From Haliscomenobacter hydrossis DSM 1100 (lineage in GTDB: Bacteria > Bacteroidota > Bacteroidia > Chitinophagales > Saprospiraceae), in assembly GCF_000212735.1 (NCBI RefSeq), contig NC_015510.1, forward strand, positions 3,064,315 through 3,128,314: a DNA stretch of 64,000 bases. Direction: 5' to 3'. Shown here in pieces: positions 9,194-19,281 of the stretch. Below the pieces are notes generated by a model that ran no database searches, was not told the DNA's origin, and saw only the letters and a program-made list of their open reading frames with translations. Every line of letters starts with the position of its first letter. Position 1 is the first letter of the stretch. A program made the position numbers and the translations under genes.

Positions 9194-10090
9194 ATGAATA
9201 CAACATCTTCCCCTGCAATGCCCATGTGGCGAGCCTACATGGTGCTTGGAATCCTCAGTTTGGTTTGGGGCACTTCCTTCATCCTGATCAAAAAAAGTTT
9301 GGAATTTTTCACTCCGGTACAAGTGGCCTGTTTGCGCATGTCCCTTTCAGCGTTGGCCTTTGTACCTGTATTGCTGTACAACCGCAAGCGGATGGATTGG
9401 TCGCGGTTGCCCTTGTTGATTGTATTGGGCTTGTGCAGCAGTGCGCTACCAGCCATTCTTTTTTCTACTGCACAACAAAAAATCAGCAGCGCAACGGCGG
9501 GAGTACTTAATTCTTTAACGCCCCTGTTTACGATGATCATTGGGGTAGTCATGTTCAATGTAAAAGTGAAATGGCTGCAGGTGCTCGGTATATTGCTGGG
9601 TTTGGCCGGGGCAGCCTGTTTGATTCTGCTGGGTAAAGGGGGGATAGCCAACAGCCCGGTGGGTTATGCCCTGTTGATCGTGTTGGCCACCTTGTGTTAT
9701 GCCACAGGTACCAATATTATTGCCTCCAAATTCCGGGATATGGACAGTCTACTGGTGAGCGCGGGGTCTTTTGGCACGGTGGGAGTGCCCATGGGCATCT
9801 ACCTTTTATTGGGCACCGATTTTATTCCTCGCTTGGCTGCTTTGCCCAATCCCTGGCTGGCCATGGGGTATGTGGCTACCTTGTCCTGGGTAGGCACGGT
9901 ACTGGCGACCATCATTTTTTTCAAAGTCATCCAACAGACTTCGGCAATTTTTGGCGCTACGGTAGCTTACCTGATGCCCATCATTGCCATCTTGTGGGGC
10001 GTTTTGGATGGGGAGAAAATTGGCTTTTTGCACGTGGCTTGTATGGCCATTATCTTGCTGGGGGTATCTTTGAGCAGAAAATCAGCTTAA
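9194..10090 (+). CDS. EamA-family (DMT) transporter, ten predicted membrane helices
   Basis: 298 residues from the ATG giving MNTTSSPAMPMWRAYMVLG. Two EamA repeats of five helices each: WGTSFILIKKSLEFFTPVQVACLRM at the start of repeat one and LLIVLATLCYATGTNIIASKF at the start of repeat two, ending in ACMAIILLGVSLSRKSA. Members export amino acids, nucleotides or other small metabolites from the cytoplasm; the substrate cannot be predicted. It stands alone, facing asnS convergently across a long inverted repeat. Confidence 0.9.
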   Translation: MNTTSSPAMPMWRAYMVLGILSLVWGTSFILIKKSLEFFTPVQVACLRMSLSALAFVPVLLYNRKRMDWSRLPLLIVLGLCSSALPAILFSTAQQKISSATAGVLNSLTPLFTMIIGVVMFNVKVKWLQVLGILLGLAGAACLILLGKGGIANSPVGYALLIVLATLCYATGTNIIASKFRDMDSLLVSAGSFGTVGVPMGIYLLLGTDFIPRLAALPNPWLAMGYVATLSWVGTVLATIIFFKVIQQTSAIFGATVAYLMPIIAILWGVLDGEKIGFLHVACMAIILLGVSLSRKSA

Positions 10091-10129
10091 ACGTTCGTCA
10101 TCCCGAATTTTTTAGTGCAACAAAAGCGA

Positions 10130-10233
10130 CACTTTTTTAACACAAAGAGCACAAAGGAAAGCACAAAGAACACAAGGCAGCGCTTGTTTTTGTGCACTTT
10201 GTGCTTTCCTTTGTGTCCTTTGTGTTACTTTTT
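10130..10233. repeat. Long inverted repeat between convergent genes (CACAAAG units)
   Basis: Left arm (about 10130-10173) of CACAAAG/GCACAAAGGAAA units pairs with the complementary CTTTGTG run (about 10191-10233). It lies between the EamA gene and asnS, which converge, and has A/T runs at both outer ends, so it is a good candidate bidirectional terminator. Confidence 0.8.
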
Positions 10234-10288
10234 TGATCCGCTTTGGTCTTTTTCAAAAATTCGGGATAACTCATGCCTAAGAGTAAGA

Positions 10289-11722
10289 TCAGAACTCTGC
10301 ATTACCCGGAGTTCTTGGAAACGCGATGACATCGCGAATATTGGACATCCCCGTGATGAACTGTACCATCCGTTCAAAACCCAAGCCAAACCCAGCGTGG
10401 GGTGCCCCGCCAAATTTGCGCAATTGTAAATACCACCACAACTCTTCTTCGGCGATACCGATGGCTTTGATCCGTTCTACTAAAAGATCGTGCCGATCTT
10501 CGCGTTGTGAACCTCCGATGACCTCACCAATACCGGGGAAGAGTACATCCATTGCCGCTACGGTTTTGTCATCATCGTTGAGGCGCATGTAAAATGCCTT
10601 GATCTCCTTCGGATAATTGCGTACAATTACAGGTTTTTTGAATTCTTTTTCAACGAGATAACGCTCGTGCTCGGATTGCAAATCACTACCCCACTCTACC
10701 GGAAATTCAAATTTTTTCTCTTTGTAGGGCTTCGATTTCATCAAAATCTCGACCGCTTCGGTATAGGTAATGCGTTCAAAAGCATTGTCTACCACAAAGC
10801 GCAACTGCTCGATCAAGCCCATGGCCCGGCGTTTGTCTTTGGGTAGCGCATTCTGCTCTTCCGCCAAACGTTTGTCCAAAAGTTCAAGATCGGCAAGATG
10901 GTTTTCCAGGCAGTAGTTGATGAGGTATTTGGTAAATTCCTCCGCCAAGTCCATGTTGTCTACGATATCGTTGAATGCGACTTCGGGTTCGATCATCCAA
11001 AACTCGGCCAGGTGGCGCGGCGTATTGGAGTTTTCTGCGCGAAAAGTGGGGCCAAACGTATAAATTTTGCCCAGTGCCAGTGCGGCAATTTCGCCTTGAA
11101 GTTGGCCGGACACGGTCAGGTTGGTGGCTTTACCGAAGAAATCCTGAGTATAATCTACACTACCATCCTCCAAACGGGGAGGACTATTGGTATCCAAAGT
11201 GGTTACATGGAACATTTCACCCGCACCTTCGGCATCACTTCCGGTGATGATGGGGGTATGGATGTAGAAGAAACCACGGTCGTTGTAAAATTTGTGGACG
11301 GCAAAAGCGATGGCGTGCCGCAAGCGGAATACCGAACTAAAGGTGTTCGTACGCATGCGAAAATGCGCGTTGGTGCGCAAAAACTCCATGGTTTGCACCT
11401 TGGGTTGCATCATGTACCCGTCTTCAGGATTACATTCTCCCAAAACTTCAATGCTCTCAGCCAATATTTCAACGGCTTGTCCTGCACCCTGGGAAGCTAC
11501 CAATTGCCCCGTAATACTCAAACAAGCGTGGAATTTGATTTTTTTGATGATGGTCTCATCAATCTTTTCAGCATCTAACACAATTTGCAAAGTATGTGGC
11601 GTACTGCCGTCATTGAGGGCAATAAAGCGGTTGCCTCTAAAAGCCCGTACCCAACCCATCACGGTAATGGTGTCATCAAGGGCAGGTTGTGCCAATACTT
11701 TAGCAATTTCAATCCTTCTCAT
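10289..11722 (-). CDS. asnS: Asparaginyl-tRNA synthetase
   Basis: 477 residues, the normal length. An N-terminal OB-fold anticodon-binding domain ([22 protein letters not shown]) is followed by the class II catalytic core: motif 2 in the [25 protein letters not shown] region and motif 3 [16 protein letters not shown] near the C terminus. The [10 protein letters not shown] block is the usual separator from AspRS. It charges tRNA-Asn in the cytoplasm. The ATG at 11720-11722 gives [10 protein letters not shown] with no extension. The DCC-family gene lies 49 bases upstream on the same strand. Confidence 0.97.
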   Translation of the reverse strand: MRRIEIAKVLAQPALDDTITVMGWVRAFRGNRFIALNDGSTPHTLQIVLDAEKIDETIIKKIKFHACLSITGQLVASQGAGQAVEILAESIEVLGECNPEDGYMMQPKVQTMEFLRTNAHFRMRTNTFSSVFRLRHAIAFAVHKFYNDRGFFYIHTPIITGSDAEGAGEMFHVTTLDTNSPPRLEDGSVDYTQDFFGKATNLTVSGQLQGEIAALALGKIYTFGPTFRAENSNTPRHLAEFWMIEPEVAFNDIVDNMDLAEEFTKYLINYCLENHLADLELLDKRLAEEQNALPKDKRRAMGLIEQLRFVVDNAFERITYTEAVEILMKSKPYKEKKFEFPVEWGSDLQSEHERYLVEKEFKKPVIVRNYPKEIKAFYMRLNDDDKTVAAMDVLFPGIGEVIGGSQREDRHDLLVERIKAIGIAEEELWWYLQLRKFGGAPHAGFGLGFERMVQFITGMSNIRDVIAFPRTPGNAEF

Positions 11723-11771
11723 TTCTACTATTTTAAGCGGGGGCGAAAATAGGGAGAAAAAGTTGAAAAGT

Positions 11772-12164
11772 TTACAAGAACCGTTGCCGTAATTCAGGAG
11801 TCGGAATCATACAACTTTCACTTTTGCCAAACCAGCGATAACGATTGCGGGCCACCCAATTGTAGATGCGATTGCGCAAAGCGCGAGGAATTAACTTAAA
11901 GATGAGGAACAAGCGCCAAAAACCACCCAGTAAGCGACAGATTTCCAAGGGAACATCGGAATGAGTGAAAATCTTTCCATTGCTGTAAAGAACTACAGTA
12001 TTTAATTCATTTACAGGCAATTGTGCTTTAGTCATTACTTCCTTGCCAAACTCGGATTGTAACGCTGCGAATTGAAATTTCCCCTGGGGATCAACACGAA
12101 TGATGGTTTGCACAAATCCATTGCAGAGGTTGCATACCCCGTCGAAAAGAATAATTGGCTTCAT
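11772..12164 (-). CDS. DCC-family thiol-disulfide oxidoreductase-like protein (DUF393)
   Basis: 130 residues from the ATG giving [19 protein letters not shown]; the longer frame upstream runs through the inverted repeat and is not coding. The DxxCxxC signature that names the family is present (FDGVCNLC), and the tail has the usual [18 protein letters not shown] block. Family members are predicted to be thioredoxin-fold proteins; their substrates are unknown. Downstream of radA on the same strand, with an inverted repeat between. Confidence 0.88.
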   Translation of the reverse strand: MKPIILFDGVCNLCNGFVQTIIRVDPQGKFQFAALQSEFGKEVMTKAQLPVNELNTVVLYSNGKIFTHSDVPLEICRLLGGFWRLFLIFKLIPRALRNRIYNWVARNRYRWFGKSESCMIPTPELRQRFL

Positions 12165-12167
12165 ACC

Positions 12168-12256
12168 AGTTGAGAAGTTGAGAGGTTGATTAGTTGAGAA
12201 AGCTGAGGCCAATGTCGCTCGCGGCAGCCTCAACTTTCTCAACCTTCTCAACTTAT
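12168..12256. repeat. Inverted repeat downstream of radA
   Basis: GTTGAGAAG-type left arm pairs with a CTCAACTTTCTCAACC-type right arm; the inner part CTGAGGCC / TCGCTCGCGGCAGCC resembles the loop of the 8.1-kb repeat. It begins 3-4 bases after the radA stop codon and ends at the start of the next gene. Confidence 0.75.
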
Positions 12257-12259
12257 AAA

Positions 12260-13639
12260 CTAAACAAATAAGGCTTGATACAGTTCCTCAATCTTGCTGA
12301 TTGGGCGCAATTTGATGCCGAAGCGTTTTTGATCTAACCCTTTTAGGTTATATTTGGAGAAGTAAATTTCTTTAAAACCCAGCCTTTCCGCTTCCTGGAT
12401 ACGTTGCTCGATGCGATTGACGGCCCGGATTTCACCGGATAGACCTACTTCGGCGGAAAAACAAATGTTGCTGGGTACCGCAACATCCTCTAAAGAAGAG
12501 ATCAACGCACTCACGATGGCCAGATCAATGGCGGGGTCATCTACCCGGATGCCCCCGGCAAGATTGAGAAAAACATCGTTCATGCCAAAAGGCATCCCGC
12601 CTCTTTTTTCCAATACGGCCAACAACATGCTCAGGCGGCGCAGGTCAAAACCAGTGGCCGAGCGTTGGGGGGTACCGTATACGGCTTTGCTGACCAAGGC
12701 CTGGGTCTCGATCAGCATTGGGCGCATGCCTTCCATGGTGGCAGCCACGGCGCTGCCACTTAATTCCTCTTCTTTTTGGGAAAGCAACAACTCGGAAGGA
12801 TTGGATACTTCGCGTAAACCAGTGGCTTGCATCTCATAAATCCCCATCTCATCGGTTGAACCAAAGCGATTTTTGACGGTACGCAAAATGCGGTAAGTAT
12901 AGTGCTGATCGCCTTCAAATTGCAATACAGCATCGACGATGTGTTCCAAAAGTTTAGGCCCGGCGATCGATCCATCTTTGGTGATGTGTCCAATGATAAA
13001 CACGGGAATATGGGTAGTTTTGGCAAAACGTTGCAAATCCCCCGCACACTCCCGCACCTGGGAAATACTTCCCGGCGTGGACTCAATGTATGGAGACTGT
13101 AAAGTTTGGATGGAGTCAATGATGACCAAATCCGGTTCTAATTCATTGGCGAAAGCAATGATTTTGCTGACGTTCGTTTCGGTCAGGATGTAGCAATGGT
13201 CTTGAGAATAGGTCAATCGATCGGCGCGCATTTTGATTTGCTCCTCACTTTCTTCGCCGGAGACGTACAATACCTTGTTTTTGAGTTGCAACGTAACCTG
13301 CAACAGCAAAGTGGATTTACCAATCCCTGGTTGGCCTCCAATGAGGATCAAGGAGCCGGGTACAATTCCTCCCCCCAAGACCCGATTCAATTCATTGTCG
13401 GGGGTTACCAGGCGCATTACATTACTGGCACTGATGTCCGTAAGGGCAACGGGTTTGGGGCCGTCCATGGGTCCATGCTTGGGTTTCCAGGCGCTTTTTG
13501 CAGCTTCTTGCGGGGTTTCTTTAAAAATGATCTCTTCCTGATAGGTATTCCACTCTCCACAGGCGGGGCATTTGCCTACCCATTTGGGAGAGGTAGCACC
13601 ACATTCCGTACAAGCGAATATTTTTTTGACTTTAGCCAC
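12260..13639 (-). CDS. radA: DNA repair protein RadA
   Basis: 459 residues, standard length. N-terminal four-cysteine zinc finger (CTECGATSPKWVGKCPACGEW), a RecA-like ATPase with Walker A GGQPGIGKST near residue 97, the family-specific KNRFG motif (VKNRFGSTDEMG), and a C-terminal Lon-protease-like domain (AEVGLSGEIRAVNRIEQR). RadA drives branch migration of recombination intermediates. The start codon appears to be GTG (complement at 13637-13639), giving MAKVKKIFACTECG; I see no in-frame ATG nearby. Confidence 0.96.
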   Translation of the reverse strand: MAKVKKIFACTECGATSPKWVGKCPACGEWNTYQEEIIFKETPQEAAKSAWKPKHGPMDGPKPVALTDISASNVMRLVTPDNELNRVLGGGIVPGSLILIGGQPGIGKSTLLLQVTLQLKNKVLYVSGEESEEQIKMRADRLTYSQDHCYILTETNVSKIIAFANELEPDLVIIDSIQTLQSPYIESTPGSISQVRECAGDLQRFAKTTHIPVFIIGHITKDGSIAGPKLLEHIVDAVLQFEGDQHYTYRILRTVKNRFGSTDEMGIYEMQATGLREVSNPSELLLSQKEEELSGSAVAATMEGMRPMLIETQALVSKAVYGTPQRSATGFDLRRLSMLLAVLEKRGGMPFGMNDVFLNLAGGIRVDDPAIDLAIVSALISSLEDVAVPSNICFSAEVGLSGEIRAVNRIEQRIQEAERLGFKEIYFSKYNLKGLDQKRFGIKLRPISKIEELYQALFV

Positions 13640-14015
13640 AATGATGTTTTAGGATTAATAATGTCCCAGTATTTGCAACACAAAATAGATAAAAAATACA
13701 AAACCAAACTTTTTTGAGTAAAAAGTCGACAAAAAAAGAATTCGATCGGACTCCATATATTTTTCTTCTTATTTTAGCGTTACTTTTCAGAAGAAAGCAG
13801 TAAACCTTTTCTACGCCCATTTCTTTTAGTTAAAATGAGGTTAAATCTTGAAAAATAAGCGGATAGCTGCGTTTTTTTGCAATATTAAGCAACGATTTCT
13901 GATCTCTTTGAATAAGAGCATTCATATGTAGATTGTTTTCATTTGGTTTTTTGGGGTTATTCAGGGCGTCCAGTAAGACGCCCTGCTTTGTTTAGCGTCA
14001 AATTAATTCCACACT
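13640..14015. other. Intergenic region with one GC-rich hairpin, 376 bp
   Basis: A/T-rich spacer between divergent radA and the alpha/beta hydrolase gene. The only structure seen is a perfect 9-bp stem, CAGGGCGTC / GACGCCCTG, at 13962-13985 with a 6-base loop, in the leader of the hydrolase gene. It is followed by CTTTGTTT and may be an attenuator-like terminator or a remnant terminator. No credible small gene. Confidence 0.6.
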
Positions 14016-15065
14016 ATGCGCAAACGTCGACTCTTATGGTCGCTTCTTCCAATTTTGGCATTGGCCGGCCTCATTTACTATTCTGGATTGCCAAAGAAAC
14101 AAACTTTTTTGTACCAAAACCCAGTTCAGTTGTCCAAGCTGGACAAGATTATCAATCGTGAATATCGGATTGAGACCATCGAACTGCCGGATGATTACGA
14201 GGGGAAAGTAATTGCAACTTTATTGTCCCGTTCAACTGTCGTACCCAGCGATAGTGCAGTCATTTATATTCATGGCTGGGCGGATTATTTTTTTCATGAT
14301 CATTTAGCCCGTTGGTTCAATGATCGAGGATTCGATTTTTATGCCATTGAACTGCGTAAATATGGCCGCTCGTTATTGCCGCATCAAAAACCCAATTATT
14401 GTCGGGATTTACAGGAATATTTTCCTGAACTGGATGCATCTATTCAACGCATTACCCAGCGCGATGGCCATCCATACCTGATGATGTTTGGGCACTCTAC
14501 CGGGGGGCTCACTGCGGCACTCTATGCCCAATCAGGAAAGCATCGGCAGAAGGTAAAACGTTTGATTTTAAACAGCCCTTTCCTGGGGTTTAAAGCCGAT
14601 GGCGCTACCATGAGTTTGTTGCGGTTTTATGGTTTTTTGGGTGGGTTCAATTACAATGCTGTTTTACCTCGTGAAGGAAGTCCGCTGTATACCCAAACCA
14701 TTCATTCCAGTGAAAAAGGAGAATGGGATTTCAATTTTGCCTGGCGGCCTCGCACTGGGTTTCCTTTTTATCAATCGTGGGTACACGCCATTTTAGACGG
14801 CCACCAAAAAGTTGATCAGGGACTGAATCTTGAGTGCCCGATTTTGATGCTTACATCCAGCCAGAGTTATTCGGATGGCGTACTTAATGCCAAAGCCATG
14901 CGTTCGGATGTGGTACTTGATGTTCCAACCTTGCGGACCAAAGTGGATAAATTAGGCAAAGCTGTGGTTTATAAGTCCATACCAGGAGGACTACATGATA
15001 TTTTTCTATCTCCTGAACCCGTGCGCCAAAAGGCATTTGAGGCAATAGAAAAATGGCTTAAATAG
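14016..15065 (+). CDS. Membrane-anchored alpha/beta hydrolase (serine aminopeptidase S33 / lysophospholipase-like)
   Basis: 349 residues. A short hydrophobic N-terminal segment (LLWSLLPILALAGLIYYSG) likely anchors it to the inner membrane. The hydrolase core shows the nucleophile elbow FGHSTGG near residue 160, an oxyanion-region YIHGWADYFFHDHLARW, a late acidic residue region, and a C-terminal catalytic His in PGGLHDIFLS. Family members cleave acylglycerols or other esters; the substrate is unknown. Convergent with the rhodanese gene across a strong bidirectional terminator. Confidence 0.88.
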   Translation: MRKRRLLWSLLPILALAGLIYYSGLPKKQTFLYQNPVQLSKLDKIINREYRIETIELPDDYEGKVIATLLSRSTVVPSDSAVIYIHGWADYFFHDHLARWFNDRGFDFYAIELRKYGRSLLPHQKPNYCRDLQEYFPELDASIQRITQRDGHPYLMMFGHSTGGLTAALYAQSGKHRQKVKRLILNSPFLGFKADGATMSLLRFYGFLGGFNYNAVLPREGSPLYTQTIHSSEKGEWDFNFAWRPRTGFPFYQSWVHAILDGHQKVDQGLNLECPILMLTSSQSYSDGVLNAKAMRSDVVLDVPTLRTKVDKLGKAVVYKSIPGGLHDIFLSPEPVRQKAFEAIEKWLK

Positions 15066-15116
15066 CTAAGTATTGGGGGTGATTTACAATCCACATTTTA
15101 GCTTGCCTTAAGCCCC

Positions 15117-15159
15117 AAAAAAAATGGGGCATGTTTTGTAGTACACGCCCCATTTTTTT
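15117..15159. terminator. Bidirectional intrinsic terminator
   Basis: An A-run followed by ATGGGGC, then GCCCCAT followed by a T-run, around a 16-base loop. The stem with A/T tails on both sides suits both converging genes; the right edge reaches the stop codon of the rhodanese gene. Confidence 0.85.
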
Positions 15160-15466
15160 ATTTCGCCATTCCGAAATGATCGATCCAGTCCAACATGCCC
15201 CCTTCCAGGTTGCGCACGTTTTTGAAGCCCGCTTCTTTCAGTTGGTATTGAACACTGGCGCTACGACGACCTGAGCGGCAATACACCACTACTTCATCGT
15301 CTTTGTGGCTAAGCAATGTAGGAATGACCATGGGAAAATTGCCCATAGGAATCAGGTTCCCTCCTACATTGAATTCTTCGTGCTCATATGGTTCACGCAC
15401 GTCGATGAGGACAAAATCATCGCCTCGTGCCAGTTTTTCTTTTAACTCCTGTACGGTGATGTCCAT
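15158..15466 (-). CDS. Rhodanese-domain protein
   Basis: 102 residues from the ATG giving MDITVQELKEKLARGDDF; an in-frame start 51 bases upstream would add a basic 17-residue tail that is less typical. A single rhodanese domain: FVLIDVREPYEHEEF at the start and the active-site loop VVYCRSGRRSA with the persulfide-carrying Cys. Such single-domain rhodaneses move sulfur or handle cyanide/thiosulfate in the cytoplasm. Monocistronic. Confidence 0.9.
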   Translation of the reverse strand: MDITVQELKEKLARGDDFVLIDVREPYEHEEFNVGGNLIPMGNFPMVIPTLLSHKDDEVVVYCRSGRRSASVQYQLKEAGFKNVRNLEGGMLDWIDHFGMAK

Positions 15467-15608
15467 GATTATTCTAGTTTTTGTGGTTCTTACCCGTTTG
15501 GTGAACAAACTCAACATGGCGCAAAATTAATGGTGAAATATGGTTCCCGAAAATTGCGCCGCAAATGTATTCATTTTTAGAGATTTAAAATAAAAACTTA
15601 ACAATCTC

Positions 15609-18600
15609 TTATTCATTTTCAAACTCACCTTCCTGCTCTGGTGCCTCGGTAGGGCAATCGGCTGGTCGCTTAAGGGTCAGGAACAATTTGAGCTCTGCCC
15701 CCGATTTCATGGTTGAATCCGGGTGAAAAGCGGGCTCCTGTTTCCATACAAAATAACCAACAGGTCGGCTGGCTGGATTGTTGTCATCGGTTTCCAAAAT
15801 TAGTTTTACCCCACTGTTCCCCACAATGAATTCAGCCTGGTCATAGGTTTTGCACAGTACATCCGGGATCGGTACATCGCCCGTATTGCGCACGGATACG
15901 ATCAAGCCAATTTTTGAAGCCTTGGGAACTTTTACCCCTGTTTTTAGTTCAGCGGCAGAGATCTTGCGACCGTTGTAGACCACAAACAAAACAGTATTTT
16001 CCTCCAGCTGTCGGTCGAATTGGAATTCAACTTTGCCCTCATCCAAACCTTTGCGCTTTAAGGCTTTGATGTAAACCGATAGTTCATCACGGCCAACCAA
16101 ATCGGGGAGATCAACCATTGGCGCAGTTCCACTGGTGATGACCACGTAGATGTTGCGGCTGTTTTTTACCCGGGCAGGTGGTTTGGGGTCTTGATCTAGG
16201 ATAATTCCCGGAGCTTTATTGGCGTCAAATTGTGTAGAATTAACCACAATCCGAAAACTCGCGAGACGTGCTTTGGCCTTGGCTTCTTCCAGGCTCATGC
16301 CTCTAAAATCGAGCAATTCCAGGGATTCTCCGTGATGAGTGTATAACTTCAGCCCGGTAGAAACCGCGAAGAAGGTTATAAGCAGGAAAGCCCCCAGGGC
16401 CAGCAGGTTTTTGATGAAAATTTTTGACACAAAAAATCCGATTGTATCGTTTAAAAATTCTTTGAAGCGGGCCTCCACCCCATAACTGGGGATTTCAGGC
16501 ATGGCCGTACGTTCAGTGGTGGTATCTACTACAGCCGGTGCAATTTCTACGGGAGCGACAACTGGTTCTGTGTTGGGAATACTCGCAATAGGAATGGTTA
16601 CTTTTGGCGCAGTGACGACCTCCGCTACCAGCGTAGGCACCAACTCTGCATACTGTCGACTTTCCGTCAGCACCTGATCAAGCAGTGCAAAGGGCGTGAC
16701 CCCCATCAACCCACTCTGTTGCATTACCCCTCGACCATAATGTAAGGGTGGTAACGTATTTGCTTCCAGAAGAATGACCTCGGGGTTGGTATTTTCGTAG
16801 ATACGGACAAAGCCATCGATGGTGGCTAAACCGAAAATGTTGAGGATACGTGCAGCCTTTTCAAAATCTGCCTTGATCTGGCTGCTTAGAAAATGTTGCT
16901 CTTGAGGATTTTTGGAAAAACGCGCCGGGATGACCGGATGAACCTGGCCGGGTATGCATTCAGCCAAGTCAAAAATTTGGTATTTAAGGCTGCCTTCTAC
17001 CGTTGGTGAAGCCATAATGGTTGCTGAAATTTCCAAAAAATGCCGGGCACCATCCGGGCCAATCATCGATTCCAGTAAGGCTTCTTCAGCGAAGGGGAAC
17101 TCTGATTTTGGTTTGAGTTTAAGGATTTTCCGGTATTCCGCTCCATCTGCCCCGTGTGGCCGAAACATCATGCGCAGGTAGGCATCCAGATCCGTCCGAT
17201 TGCGGATAATTTTAACGGCGATGCCCCCATTTTGGTCGATGGGTTTGGCTACAAAAGGGTAGCTGAGGCGGCTTTCAATTTTCTGATACGCTTCCTCTGC
17301 GCTCAATTCGAAGGCGCGTTTGCTCACGAGCAATTGATTGGGCCCTATAAATCCATTGCGGCGCCACACATCCAGGGTCTGTACTTTATTGACGGCAATT
17401 TGGGAGGTTTTTGGCCCAGAACCATTGTAAGGAATTTTGCGCACTTCCAGTTCGTGTTGGAGTTGACCATCTTCGCCCGGACGACCTTGCAAAGCAATAA
17501 AAGCTTGATCAATCATCCGAGCCAAATCATCCAAACTGCGTTTTTGAGCATTGGCATTCGCGTTTCCACTGGCGTATTTGATTAAGATATCGGCACAGCG
17601 ATTGCGCAAAGTTTCTACTTCTTCCATTGCTGCCGGAATCTTTTGCAGGGCCTTCACGATGCTGTCAACATCCGGCAAAAAAAGCATGGCTCCTGGCGTT
17701 TGATGATATTCCCAGTGCTGAACACTTCCCGTCAACAAGACCGGTATGGGGTCGTATTCCTCTGAACCAGACAATACTTCATATACGTGACGAGCGGTTT
17801 GCAGCGTCAAGTTGCGTTCTATCCCATAGCCCCCATAAAACAAGGCAACTTTGGTTTTTTTCTCCTCCTGTGGCCGCCAATTGCGCACCAGATCATCGGT
17901 ATAATTCAACAAAGTACGGAAGCTCGCTTCGTTGGGATTTTCGCTTACCCGAGCTTGCAAGGAAGAGCGAATCATGTACGTCAACAGTTGCGAGGGACTA
18001 AGTCCGATGGCTGCGCCGGCATGCAAGATCTGAATGGGCAAGTAGGGTTCGGGATTGGGTAAAACCTGATCGATGTATACTTTTGACTGTACATCAATAC
18101 ATCCACGAATGCCCACATAGGCTTGCAAACCCAGGGCGGTAAACAGGCGCTCACAGACAATACGGATCGCTGCCGATTGTTCTCGCGAAAATGGCAGCGG
18201 CGTGATCTTGTCTTCGTCATCTGGCTCAGGGAGTAACGCCACCGGGCTGCCATCTTCCTTGGCCAGCACCAGACACGAAAATTTGGTCCAACTGGGATGC
18301 TCCTGAATGCTGATTTGGACGGCACTTTGGCTCCCCTCCAGCACCATCACGGATTGTTCTTCTAAAACTTCTGACGCAAGCCGGTTGAGGGTTTTGAGTA
18401 ATTCTTCCGGGTGAAAAACCGAATATTGTTGTTCATTGGCAGCTATACGAATGGGAAACCCCAGGCCGTCAATGGCGTTGATCAAGAGGCGAATGTGATC
18501 GATACGTTCGTAATCACTGCGGGTTAACCAGGTCTTAACGGCAATGATTTCGCGACCAAAAACTGCATCTACGGCTTCGCGAAAAGAGTCGGGATCGTCG

Positions 18601-19247
18601 TGTTCGGTTACGACATTCTGGTGTTCAGTGGCACTTTGTGCAGTTGACCGGATGCTGACCGGAAAGCCCACTTCTGCCTGAACTTTAGATAAAATCGCAT
18701 CACGATTCCCGCCCAACCATTCTTGCCGGCTCAGGGTAATTTGGCGCAAGGTATTAAAACCTTTTTCCGCTAAAACCGGTACGAGTCTGGCCTGATCCGT
18801 AAGCACAGCACACAGTGTACTGTTGCTGCCAGAAAAAGGAATGCGCATTTCTTCCAGTCGCAACTGCAGCGCACCAAATTCGCCAGGCATCAGTAAAAAA
18901 GCAAAATTGATCAATTGAGGAAGTTCCGCTGCCTTGACGGCTTTGCCCATTTTTTGAAAATGGCGGTCCAATTCTTCTTGGGGCAAGTTGCCCAAACTTT
19001 CGATGTAAATGCGGAATTGATTGGGGGAAGGAGGGCATAACTCCTGAGCAGGACAAAAATCGCGGATATTGGGCTGAAAAACACTTTGCCAATCCAGCAG
19101 GATGATGTTCTCCAGGCTGTCCACAAAGATGGGAACAGGCTCAAAACAACTGCGGTTCAGGTAGTTGTAGGCGGTTCGTCCTACATCAAAGGAACGTTCC
19201 TTGACTCTGGAGGCTCCGCCAAAAAAAATGCCGACTTTTATTTTCAT
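15609..19247 (-). CDS. Tandem D-Ala-D-Ala ligase-like ATP-grasp protein fused to a membrane helix and PASTA domains
   Basis: 1212 residues from the ATG giving MKIKVGIFFGGASRVKER (the preceding frame starts in the inverted repeat). Residues 1-485 form a Ddl-like unit in which key motifs are worn: LLMPGEFGALQ where HGxxGEDG is expected. Residues about 490-890 form a second Ddl unit that keeps ALQGRPGEDGQLQ, NKVQTLDVW, YPFVAKPIDQNGG and LLEANTLPPL, so ATP and metal binding look possible. A linker leads to one helix (LLALGAFLLITFFAVSTGL, near 960), then about three PASTA-like repeats (LDFRGMSLEEAKAKARLA; VDLPDLVGRDELSVYIKALK; IPDVLCKTYDQAEFIVGN). The layout suggests a cytoplasmic ligase joined to an extracytoplasmic peptidoglycan-sensing tail. 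Ddl and PASTA genes are neighbours in related bacteria; here they are one protein with a doubled catalytic unit. Confidence 0.9.
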   Translation of the reverse strand: MKIKVGIFFGGASRVKERSFDVGRTAYNYLNRSCFEPVPIFVDSLENIILLDWQSVFQPNIRDFCPAQELCPPSPNQFRIYIESLGNLPQEELDRHFQKMGKAVKAAELPQLINFAFLLMPGEFGALQLRLEEMRIPFSGSNSTLCAVLTDQARLVPVLAEKGFNTLRQITLSRQEWLGGNRDAILSKVQAEVGFPVSIRSTAQSATEHQNVVTEHDDPDSFREAVDAVFGREIIAVKTWLTRSDYERIDHIRLLINAIDGLGFPIRIAANEQQYSVFHPEELLKTLNRLASEVLEEQSVMVLEGSQSAVQISIQEHPSWTKFSCLVLAKEDGSPVALLPEPDDEDKITPLPFSREQSAAIRIVCERLFTALGLQAYVGIRGCIDVQSKVYIDQVLPNPEPYLPIQILHAGAAIGLSPSQLLTYMIRSSLQARVSENPNEASFRTLLNYTDDLVRNWRPQEEKKTKVALFYGGYGIERNLTLQTARHVYEVLSGSEEYDPIPVLLTGSVQHWEYHQTPGAMLFLPDVDSIVKALQKIPAAMEEVETLRNRCADILIKYASGNANANAQKRSLDDLARMIDQAFIALQGRPGEDGQLQHELEVRKIPYNGSGPKTSQIAVNKVQTLDVWRRNGFIGPNQLLVSKRAFELSAEEAYQKIESRLSYPFVAKPIDQNGGIAVKIIRNRTDLDAYLRMMFRPHGADGAEYRKILKLKPKSEFPFAEEALLESMIGPDGARHFLEISATIMASPTVEGSLKYQIFDLAECIPGQVHPVIPARFSKNPQEQHFLSSQIKADFEKAARILNIFGLATIDGFVRIYENTNPEVILLEANTLPPLHYGRGVMQQSGLMGVTPFALLDQVLTESRQYAELVPTLVAEVVTAPKVTIPIASIPNTEPVVAPVEIAPAVVDTTTERTAMPEIPSYGVEARFKEFLNDTIGFFVSKIFIKNLLALGAFLLITFFAVSTGLKLYTHHGESLELLDFRGMSLEEAKAKARLASFRIVVNSTQFDANKAPGIILDQDPKPPARVKNSRNIYVVITSGTAPMVDLPDLVGRDELSVYIKALKRKGLDEGKVEFQFDRQLEENTVLFVVYNGRKISAAELKTGVKVPKASKIGLIVSVRNTGDVPIPDVLCKTYDQAEFIVGNSGVKLILETDDNNPASRPVGYFVWKQEPAFHPDSTMKSGAELKLFLTLKRPADCPTEAPEQEGEFENE

Positions 19248-19281
19248 AGGTCTGTTGCGGAAATTTCGGCGATAAAATACG

